From Streptomyces wedmorensis (GTDB lineage Bacteria > Actinomycetota > Actinomycetes > Streptomycetales > Streptomycetaceae): DNA of 12,222 nucleotides. The notes under the pieces were generated by a model, which did no database searches, was not told where the DNA came from, and worked only from the letters and a program-made list of their open reading frames with translations. The DNA is taken from NCBI RefSeq assembly GCF_000716445.1, contig NZ_JNWK01000120.1, positions 1 to 12,222 of the forward strand. The letters run 5' to 3'. A program made the translations under genes and the position numbers. Shown one piece after another: positions 1 through 12,222 of the stretch; position 1 is the first letter of the stretch; each line of letters opens with the position of its first letter.

Positions 1-339
1 TGTGGGGGGTGTGGTGAGCCATTGGTGGATGGCGGTGGTTTGGGTGGGGGTGGTGCGGGGTGTGGCGAGGAGGGTGGCGGCGATGGCGTCGATGGCGGTG
101 TCGGGGTCGTTGTGGAGGGTGTGGATGTGGTGTGCGGCGGTGATGAGTGCGGTGGGGAGTCCGGGGGTGTGGGGGAGTTGCATGGCGTGGAGCCAGCCTT
201 GGGCCTGGGCGACCATGTGGGGGGTGGGTGGTGTGCCGAGGAGGGTGTGCAGGAGCTGGGTCTTGTTGACATCTCTGGTGGGGGTCGCGGCGTGGTGGGC
301 GGCGTTGATGAAGCGGCCCATGAGTTCGTGATCCGCCAT
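1..339 (-). CDS. C-terminal repeat fragment after the last frame change (partial at left edge)
   Basis: The frame reads MADHELMGRFINAAHHAATP and continues with PTPHMVAQAQGWLHAMQLPH, TPGLPTALITAAHH and TAIHQWLTTPPT to the window edge. Residue by residue it parallels the preceding repeat (ARLMGRFTDAV, TPTPQMLAQARGWLHAAALP, QAIEHWL). It is therefore the second half of copy two of that repeat, in a new frame. An ATG at 339-337 opens it and GGAG lies only two bases upstream, too close for a normal ribosome binding site. A separate small downstream gene is possible but less likely than a continuation. Its end lies outside the window. Confidence 0.6.
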   Translation of the reverse strand, partial: MADHELMGRFINAAHHAATPTRDVNKTQLLHTLLGTPPTPHMVAQAQGWLHAMQLPHTPGLPTALITAAHHIHTLHNDPDTAIDAIAATLLATPRTTPTQTTAIHQWLTTPPT

Positions 340-1100
340 GACTCCAGGACGGTGTCGTCCTGGGCGAGGGTCAGGGTGTAGTGGATGAGGCGGGTGAGGA
401 CGTCGGCGATGGTGGAACGGGAGGTCAGCGGGGGTGGTACGGGGGCTTGCAGCATCCGCCGGAAGGCCTGCACGGGGCTGGTGGCAGTAGTGGCGGGGGC
501 GGGCTCTGTGAGGGCGGGGGTGTTGAGCCAGTGTTCGATGGCCTGCCGCTGGAAGGCGGTTGCCTGGCGGGTGTGCAGGAGGGTGGCGGTGATGGCGTTG
601 ACGGCTTGGAAGTGGCCGACCCGGCCGGATGCGAGGTGGCGTGCGGCGGCGATCAGGGCTTGGGGCAGGCCCGGGGTGTGCGGGAGAGCCGCGGCGTGCA
701 GCCAGCCGCGTGCCTGGGCGAGCATTTGGGGTGTGGGGGTGTCCGCGCGCAGCAGTGTGGACAGCAAACCTGCGGGATCCGGTTGCCGGCCGTCGGCCAG
801 GTCGGCGCGGACGGCGTCGGTGAACCGGCCCATCAGCCGCGCGTTCAGCAGGCCGGTGCGCCCGGTGTGGGGCAGTGCCGAGGCCTGGAGCAGGCCACGT
901 ACGTAGTCTTCCCCGTGTGGCCCGGGCTCGTTGCCGGGGCCGTGGATGAGGGCGGTCACCTCCTGGGGGGAGAGCACGGTGCCGTCACCGGCCCGGGACA
1001 GTACGTGGTGGACGAGACGGGTCAGCAGGTCGGCCAGCGTCGCGACGGGAACGTCGGGTGCGGCCGGGAGCGCGAGCATCGCCTCGAACGCCGCCACCGG
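1..1100 (-). repeat. Two ~200-residue C-terminal repeats, the second internally deleted
   Basis: Copy one runs from 1100 (PVAAFEAML) to about 480 and copy two from 476 (PVQAFRRML) to the window edge. Shared phrases are [IL]ADVLTRL[IV]H or LADLLTRLVH, DDTVL or DGTVL, LMGRF, [LH]TLL or STLL, TP.P.M.AQA.GWLHA..LPHTPGLP.ALI.AA, and [EH][HQ]WL. Copy one also contains a half-unit, VRGLLQASALPHTGRTGLLN, that is missing from copy two. Between TVL and LMGRF copy one has 135 nt and copy two 20 nt. No family is recognised. Confidence 0.8.
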
Positions 1101-2048
1101 ATCCATGACCGCCGCCGAGACCGGCTCACCCCCGGCCACCTGCGGATCGGTGAAAGCGTCTACGCCGTCGCCCTGGTGCGTCACCGGAGGTTCTCCGAGA
1201 GCCGTGGAGGTGGTGCCGGTCGTGCTCTGCTCCGGCACCGGCGGATTACCCGCCGTGGCGGCGGATTCCTGCGGCCGGGAGCTGCGAGTGACGCGTGGGC
1301 CGGTTGTGGGGTTGGAATCGGTGGCTGTTGTGTTCTTCTTTCGTCTCCGCCGGAGCCGGGGAAGCCGTTCGGGGGTGGTCGGGGTGCGGGGTGTGGTCGG
1401 GGTGGGTGGAGCGTTCAGCATGCCGGGTGTGCTGGTGGGGGTGTGCGGGGTGGTTTCGGCAGGAGTCCCCGTGCTGGTGCTGGGGGTAGGCAGGGCGTGG
1501 GGTGTGTGGGAGTTCGTGGTGGTGGTGTCGGTGCTTGTGGTGGTGAGGTGTTCGGCGAGGAGTTCGGTGAAGCGGTCGTCGTCGGTGAGGGTGCCGGCGT
1601 TGTTCTGGAGGTTGTCGAGGAGGTTTTCGGCGAGGGCGGTCTTGCCGGTGAGGATGTCGGAGATTTTGTCTTCGATGGTGCCCTGGCTGATCAGGCGGTG
1701 GATGTGGACGGGTTTGGTCTGGCCGATGCGGTGGGCGCGGGCGTCTGCTTGGTCGAGGACGGCGGGGTTCCACCACAGGTCGTACTGGATGACGTGGTTG
1801 GCGCGGGTCAGGGTCAGGCCGGTGCCGCCTGCTTTGGTGGAGATGATGAACACGCTGGGGGCGTCTTCGGCGCCGCTCTGGAAGGTTTTCACCCAGGAGG
1901 CGCGGGTGTCTTTGCTGACCTGTCCGTGCAGGAAGAAGGAGTTCAGGCCCTTGTCGTGGAGGTGGCGTTGGATGAGGCGGCCCATTTCCACGAACTGGGT
2001 GAACACCAGGACGGCTTCGCCGGCTTGGGTGATCTCGGTGACCAGCTC
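340..2048 (-). CDS. SNF2 helicase C-terminal lobe, basic Pro/Thr linker and first C-terminal repeat
   Basis: I translated this frame by hand and found no stop from 2048 to 340. It starts with TELVTEITQAGEAVLVFTQF (motif IV), then FFLHGQVSKDTRASWVKTF, STKAGGTGLTLT (motif V, 1806-1841), YDLWWNPAVLDQADARAHRI and the HRIGQ signature (motif VI, 1719-1733), ending TIEDKISDILTGKTALAENL. This is a complete second RecA-like lobe of an SNF2 ATPase, and the arginine-finger motif is intact. A Pro/Thr-rich linker with the basic run RLPRLRRRRKK (1335-1367) follows. After it comes a repeat of about 200 residues with the phrases RGWLHAAALPHTPGLPQALI and QRQAIEHWLNTPA, and then the start of a second copy. Below 340 the frame becomes noise, while the next frame continues the repeat. 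Confidence 0.8.
1100..1560 (-). other. Pro/Thr-rich basic linker after the helicase
   Basis: The coding sequence here is low in complexity: Thr, Pro and Ser dominate (TTTSTDTTTTNSHTPHALPT), with one strongly basic cluster, RLPRLRRRRKK, at 1335-1367. It joins the helicase to the C-terminal repeats and is probably disordered. The basic cluster could touch nucleic acid; nothing else is recognisable. Confidence 0.65.
1560..2048 (-). other. SNF2 helicase C-terminal (RecA-like 2) lobe
   Basis: Motif IV VLVFTQF is at 1992-2012, motif V STKAGGTGLTLT at 1806-1841 and motif VI with HRIGQ at 1719-1733. The usual tail TIEDKI is followed by a helical end. Order and spacing from motif IV to the end match bacterial SNF2 proteins. 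The upstream join to NHPA is abnormally short. Confidence 0.85.
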
Positions 2049-2049
2049 A

Positions 2050-2331
2050 GTGCGCCGGATGGTTGGCGATCTTGCGTAGTTTCGTGCCCAGCGCCATCGC
2101 GCTGGCCTTCTTGTTCTTCTCGCGCTGCCCGCTGTTGTTGGCGGTGGCCACCAGTGCCGCGTAGAGGGCGGTCTGGTCCGCTGTCATGGGTACCACCCAG
2201 TTGGTGTACGTCTTGGGCGGCAGCTGCTCCGCGATCCCCCGCTCGCTCTTGGTCCGGCGCAGTACGAACGGGCGGATGAGGTCTTCCAGCGCGATGGCGG
2301 GCTGCGTCGTGGTGCGGGTCTTGCCGGGAGT
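2050..2331 (-). CDS. SNF2 helicase middle fragment (RPFVLRRTK to NHPA)
   Basis: A 94-codon stretch lies between a TGA at 2334-2332 and a TGA at 2049-2047. It reads IALEDLIRPFVLRRTKSERG, then LPPKTYTNWVVPMTADQTAL, and ends with GTKLRKIANHPAH. These match the bridge of SNF2-family proteins: the RPF.LRR.K signature, the LP.K segment, the T..Q..LY segment and the L+.I.NHP signature. It is too short to be a gene and contains no plausible start at its beginning. It is best read as part of the same helicase, put into another frame by indels on both sides. The KKAS/NNSGQREKNKK patch is a short basic insertion of the type often found between the LY and NHP signatures. Confidence 0.8.
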
Positions 2332-2332
2332 T

Positions 2333-8413
<6,081 letters not shown>

Positions 8414-11400
8414 GGCTGCGGGTCGGATTCCACCTCGGAGAAGTACAGGTCGGCGAACTGGCTCAGGTCGGCTTCGAGGTGGTCGCCGCTCTGGGCGGCT
8501 TGTTCGACCAGGTGGCGTGAGGTGTGCAGGGCGTCGAGGGCGTGGGCGAGGGGCCGTTCCTGGCGGGTGAGGGTGCGCAGGCCCGCCTCGGTGAGCCAGC
8601 GGCGCAGGATGCGGCGGCCGGTGTGCTGGTGGGCGGTGGCGAAGATCTGGGGAAGCAGGGCGTCGAGGTCGACGCCGCCCAGGCGGGCGGCCTGGGCGGT
8701 GGCGATCCTGACCGCCTCCGTCTGGAGCAGGGCGCGGCCGGTGTCGGTGAGCTCTCCGCTCTCCTCGCGCACGGTGACGGTGCCTTCGATGCGGGTGCGG
8801 GTTTCCAGGGAGGCGTCCGGGGCGGTGGCGGGGATATCCCACAGGGTGGTGCCGCGCAGGAGTTCGCTGTAGCCGGCGTACTCCAGCATGTCCAGCGCGC
8901 GGTGCATATCGCCCGGGCCGGGGTCGTCGCGGCCGGCGAGGATCGCGGCGATCCGGATGACGTTGACGCTGCCGTAGTGGAACGCGTGGACATCAGCCGT
9001 GATCTTCGCCAGCCGCAGCCGGTCCATCGCGGTCACCGGCTCGTCGTCCTCGACACCCTGCAGATCACGCGCCCCGTACCGGGGCGAGGCGTCGTGCGGG
9101 ATGCCCGCGAGGTCCAGATGCTGCTCGACGAAGGCCACCGCCCGCTCACCGGCGTGCCCGAACAGCACCGTCGCGATCCCCTCCACCTGGGCCCTGGACT
9201 CGCTCACGGCCTGCTGGTATCCCAGCTCCACCGCCCAGCTGCCCAGGACCGTCACCGCACGCGCGGTCAGCCGCCCGCGATGCCACACGGCAAGCCCCGA
9301 CAGCCGCGACAGCTCAGCCAGCACGGACGCACGGCGCTCAGCCGACTCCTCACCCGGCGGCCGGCTGCGGGCACCAAGCTCCAAGGGCACTTCCCGGTAG
9401 ACGCCGTGGAGAGTGCCGAGCCCACCGAGGATGCCGTTTCTGGTCGGCGGCCGCCCGGGCTTGAGCCACGTGCCCAACTGCTCGACGGGAACCGCCAGCG
9501 CCCGCGGGGTCAGCGACAGCAGCAACAACAGGAGGTTGGTCTCCTTCGGCGGAGCGTCCCCCGGCACGACCTGGCGCAGATGTTCCACCAGCACCGGATA
9601 CGCCGTGGCATCCGCCCCCCAGCTCCCCAGCAGCTCGGCACGCCGCCGGCGCGCCTGCTGCTCGGTCCGGCCGGTGTACCAGCTCTCCGCTTCGCTGTCC
9701 GCCGCCCGCTCAAGTTCCCGCAGCCCCGCGACGGTCAGTTCCTGCGCCTGCGACACCGCCGACACACCCGAGGACCACGATTCCTCGGAACTCACACTCC
9801 CGGTGTCACTGACGGCATCGCCCCTCGGCGCCTGCTCGTCCGCTCGGCCGTCCGCTGACGAATCGGCGTCCTCGAACAGCAGATAATCCTCATCCAGCCC
9901 ACCCTCCTCGCCGAAGGCCGCCTCAAGATCCCCCTCCCACCAGTCGGCGTCTTCTCCAAGCTCCCCGAACGCGGCCTCGAACGCGGCGTCCATAGCCGTC
10001 CGTACGGCACCGCCCCCGCCGGCAACGGCCTCCTCCTCCTGGTTCTCCTCGTCCACCTCCATCAACTGGTCGTCAAGCAGCTCCCCGAACGCGGCCTCGA
10101 ACGCGGCGTCCATAGCCGTCCGTACGGCACCGCCCCCGCCGGCAACGGCCTCGTCCTCCTGGTTCTCCTCGTCCACCTCCATCAACTGGTCGTCCGGTGT
10201 CGGTGCGGTCGCCTCGGACTCCTCCTCCATCTGCTCCTGGTGCGAGACACCGGTTTCGTCTCCGGAGCCGCTTTGGAGAGCGGCGACGCTGAATTCTTCC
10301 CCGTGCAACCCAGAAAAAGGTGTACCGACAGAGGGAGACTCGCTCACCGGGATCGGGTCCATGGGGAAGGCGTACGTGGTGTGGCGGGGCGCCGGCCGGA
10401 AGCTGAAGGTGACCTCGCCTGCGTAGTACTGGGCCAGCTCCACTGCCACCGTGTCGGACGCGTTGTCCTCTTCGGCCAGATGAAGTGCGTGGCGCACCGC
10501 CCACACGCGCCGGAGGACCTCCACTCGCTGTCGCCCTTCCTCGTTCAGAGGTTGGGCGCTCGGATCGGAGTACGTCGCCAGTAACTGCCAGGCTCTGGCT
10601 GTCAGCTCGTCGGACTGCTTCTGCGGCAACTGGGCCATGGCCGTCATGAGTTGTGGCGCCGTCATGGCGTGCACCTTGGAGGCCGCTGGGGACAATTCCT
10701 GCTGCAAGCGGCTGCCCCGTGACGTGCTGCCCTGCGTGAGGCGTTGGTTGCCGGGCTGTCCTACGCCGCCCCTCATGCCCTTGGACCTTGGCAGGCCCCG
10801 GTCCTCGCGGATGCGATCGGCGAGGCCTTGGGCGCGGGCGATCGCTTCGGGTGACGCAGCGCCGGAGCCGGCGGGGAAGAGGGTCTGGGCGACGGCGGCG
10901 ATGGTCCAGTACTCCAGCGGACTGCGCTGTTCGAGCCCTTCGCCGTTCGCGGCGATGGTCAGCGGGAAGTGCATCGTGTCGCCCACGATGGTGCGGGCGA
11001 GCAGCCGGTTCTCGAAGTCCAGTCGCTGATAGGGGCCGGCTTCGAACGCGCGCAGGCCGGTGATGTCGACGACCTGGGACAGATCCTGCAGGGCCTGGAG
11101 GCTGCCGGCGCCGGCGTAGTCCTCCAAGAGGGCGGTCTCGGGCGCCGGGTCTGGCGTCTGCGCCTGCGGCGCCTGGGCTTGCCGGGGTTCCACCACGGCC
11201 TGCTGGGGCGCGGCCCCGATGGGAGGGCTGCTGACCATCTCCGGTCGCACCGGCATCACGCCGCCGAGGACGTCGAAGATCGACTGCTCCGTGGCGGCCG
11301 GCGTGTCCTGGGCCTGCTCCGGGGCCGGCGTGTCCTGGGCCGGTTCGGGTGTCGTGGTCCGGGGCGGTGTCTGGGTTTCGGTGGTCTCGGGGGTCGCGAA

Positions 11401-11616
11401 GCGGGTGAACGACTGCTGCTCGGCGGTCTGGGCGAGGGAGCGCAGCGCGTCGAGGCCTGTGGTCGCCTCCTTCAGGCGGCCGGTGTTGCGTGCGTCGGTG
11501 ACGGCCTTGTAGAGCTGGGTGACCTGGCGGGCGTCGGCGTCGTGAGCGATCGCGTTCGTCTGTGCTTCGAACGCCTCGGTTACCGCGTCGTCCAGTTGCC
11601 GTCTGAGTTCGGCGGG
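8414..11616 (-). CDS. Giant protein, second fragment: unrecognised region, acidic tract, first helical modules
   Basis: About 1,067 codons are supported in this frame. The order is: a third copy of the N-terminal helical repeat (11413-11535), a Pro/Gln-rich linker (about 11140-11400), an unrecognised, probably folded region (about 10275-11140, including VVDITGLRAFEAGPYQRLDF), an acidic low-complexity tract (about 9760-10275), then a mostly helical region with Leu-rich NLLLLLLSLTPRALAVPVEQ. It ends with two of the roughly 50-residue modules, the second closing in RRILRRWLTEAGLRTL. The frame is also open upstream to 11679, but residues there are Arg-rich noise. Downstream of 8414 it turns into Pro/Thr-rich noise to a stop at 8119, while the neighbouring frame picks up a plausible helical sequence, SQILPHLPRAQAIALADTWH. 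I recognise no enzyme family and no membrane or secretion signal. Confidence 0.65.
9760..10275 (-). other. Acidic low-complexity segment
   Basis: The protein here is dominated by Glu, Asp, Gly, Ser and Ala: QEQMEEESEATAPTPDDQLM, the two duplicated DDQLMEVDEENQE units, GDLEAAFGEEGGLDEDYLLF, and a Ser-rich end (DTGSVSSEESWSSGVS). It is probably disordered and strongly negative. It separates the unrecognised N-terminal region from the helical modules. Acidic tails of this type can mask DNA-binding surfaces or bind basic partners, but that is only inference here. Confidence 0.75.
9961..10194 (-). repeat. 120-bp tandem duplication in the acidic region
   Basis: Bases 9961-10074 recur at 10081-10194 with a single mismatch (10033 against 10153), a period of exactly 120 bp. 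Each copy encodes DDQLMEVDEENQE, then EAVAGGGGAVRTAMDAAFEA and AFGEL. The mismatch makes one copy ...QEDE and the other ...QEEE. The near-identity implies a recent in-frame duplication or frequent gene conversion. Confidence 0.97.
11296..11343 (-). repeat. 27-bp-period direct repeat in Pro/Gln linker
   Basis: A 19-base string (ggccggcgtgtcctgggcc) at 11296-11314 recurs at 11323-11341. It encodes AQDTPA twice in a Pro/Gln/Ala-rich linker. The period is nine codons, so the frame is kept. Confidence 0.85.
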
Positions 11617-11617
11617 G

Positions 11618-12220
11618 CCGCTCCTCGGCGGCCTGCGTGTGCGCCGCCAGCTCCTCCAGCGCGGCGCGCGCCTGCTCAAGGCGGCCCGTGTCGCGGGCGT
11701 CGGCGACCGCCTGGAACAGCTCCCGCACCCGGTGGGGCTCGCTGACCATCTCCTCCAGGCTTCGCCCGAGCTGCGAGGGCAGCATTCCCTGTTCGTCGGC
11801 GGCGCCGGTCAGGACCGCGTCCAGGGGGTCGTCGGTGCGTGGTCCGGCCTGGCGGGCGAGGAGCTGCTCGGGTGTCGGCGGGGCCTGGGTGCCGGTGGTG
11901 TCGAGGGTTTCGGGCTGCCGCGTCAGGGTTTCGCTGCCCGGCTGGAGCGGGTCCGTACTCCCCGTCCGGTCTCCGGTGGGGTCCACCGTACGGCCGCCGG
12001 GCAGGTCCGGGGTTTCGGCCGGTCCCGGCGTGGGCTCAGGCAGGTCCGGGGTTTCGGCCTCCCGCGAGACCTCGCCTTCGGGTGTCCGGGCTCGTGCGCC
12101 CGTTGCGGTGGGGCTCTCGCTGTCGCCGGTGGCGCGCTGCTCGACCCTGGCGTCGAAGGCCGTCTCCAGCTGGGCGGCGCGCTCCAGGTCGCCGCGCTCG
12201 ACGGCGGCCTTGACGCCGAG
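11618..12220 (-). CDS. Giant protein, N-proximal fragment with charged helical repeats (partial at right edge)
   Basis: This frame is open to the right edge of the window, so the true start is outside. It gives about 201 codons before the frame change. The visible protein begins LGVKAAVERGDLERAAQLET, passes through a Pro/Thr/Glu-rich linker containing AETPDLP twice, and then enters a helical stretch with RVRELFQAVADARDTGRLEQ. GTG at 11986 could serve as a start, but the open frame and the repeat upstream argue that it is internal. After 11617 the same frame continues only as Arg/Pro-rich noise to a stop at 10073, whereas the adjacent frame continues sensibly (GPAELRRQLDDAVTEAFEAQ). No signal peptide or membrane segment is visible. 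The function is unrecognised; the short repeats could be coiled-coil or spacer segments. Confidence 0.6.
12001..12059 (-). repeat. 39-bp-period direct repeat coding AETPDLP
   Basis: A 20-base string occurs at 12001-12020 and again at 12040-12059 without mismatch. It encodes AETPDLP twice within a Pro-rich linker. This is a small in-frame duplication of 13 codons. Confidence 0.9.
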
Positions 12221-12222
12221 TT

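Larger units (their letters stand above)
11413..12220 (-). repeat. Three short charged helical repeats in the N-proximal region
   Basis: Units are at about 12137-12220 (AAVERGDLERAAQLETAF, cut by the edge), 11621-11731 (LFQAVADARDTGRLEQARAA) and 11413-11535 (LYKAVTDARNTGRLKEATTG). The pattern is L..AV.DAR.TGRLE.A...L..L, ending in Q.AE in the last two units. The second and third units lie on opposite sides of the frame change at 11617, which supports their being one protein. Confidence 0.7.

Noticed and set aside
2047..2049. TGA read as selenocysteine to continue the helicase
   Set aside because: Reading through in that frame does not give the helicase; the homologous sequence resumes one base out of frame.
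381..2279. Long plus-strand open frame of 632 codons
   Set aside because: It lies opposite the SNF2 C-lobe and the C-terminal repeats, is Gly/Val/Ala low-complexity with no recognisable motif, and is expected opposite G/C-ending codons.
8524..9858. Plus-strand open frame of 444 codons, and the other plus-strand frames at 2186-3748, 3764-4564 and 5132-6022
   Set aside because: All are antisense to well-supported minus-strand coding with repeats, and their protein composition (Gly/Ala/Arg/Pro) is typical of high-GC shadows.
10720..10800. Gly/Arg-rich stretch (RSKGMRGGVGQPGNQRLTQG) as a gene boundary or linker with its own start
   Set aside because: The frame is continuous on both sides and no ribosome binding site is visible; it is probably a flexible linker.

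Overview
The window is very GC-rich (roughly 70% by eye). Coding direction, codon use (G/C at third positions) and protein style point to an actinomycete, most likely Streptomyces or a relative. Everything I can support as coding lies on the minus strand and appears to belong to one giant gene, here about 4,070 codons long, that starts beyond the right edge and ends beyond the left edge. I see no intergenic gap, promoter, terminator, RNA gene, CRISPR array, insertion sequence or second gene. The long plus-strand open frames are shadows caused by high GC.

The deduced protein, read from N to C (right to left), contains these parts. (1) At 11413-12220: short charged helical repeats with Pro/Thr-rich linkers. 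(2) At about 10275-11400: an unrecognised region. (3) At about 9760-10275: a very acidic low-complexity stretch holding a nearly perfect 120-bp tandem duplication. (4) At about 5430-9020: a long array of diverged helical modules of about 50 residues, ending in a (Ser-Asp)7 tract. (5) At 3260-5200: three clear repeats of about 205 residues, whose conserved block recurs every 219 codons exactly. (6) At 2612-3247: a region like the DUF3670 (SNF2-helicase-associated) domain. (7) At about 1560-2500: a SNF2-family helicase with motifs II, III, IV, V and VI recognisable. (8) At about 1100-1560: a Pro/Thr-rich basic linker. (9) At 1-1100: two further repeats of about 200 residues.

The reading frame is broken five times: near 11617, 8413, 2334, 2049 and 340. 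Homology or repeat similarity continues across most breaks in a new frame. At the left-hand break an internal comparison of the two repeats shows the damaged copy is exactly 115 bp shorter. The helicase also lacks the whole stretch carrying motif I (Walker A), with the DEAQ motif sitting almost directly after the DUF3670-like region. Together this suggests a decaying giant gene, although sequencing or assembly error could explain some breaks, especially the one in a four-base G run.

If intact relatives exist, the product would be a very large cytoplasmic DNA-dependent ATPase flanked by arrays of helical modules. Its biological role cannot be read from the sequence. Genome defence, chromosome or linear-plasmid maintenance, or a polymorphic giant effector are all only guesses.
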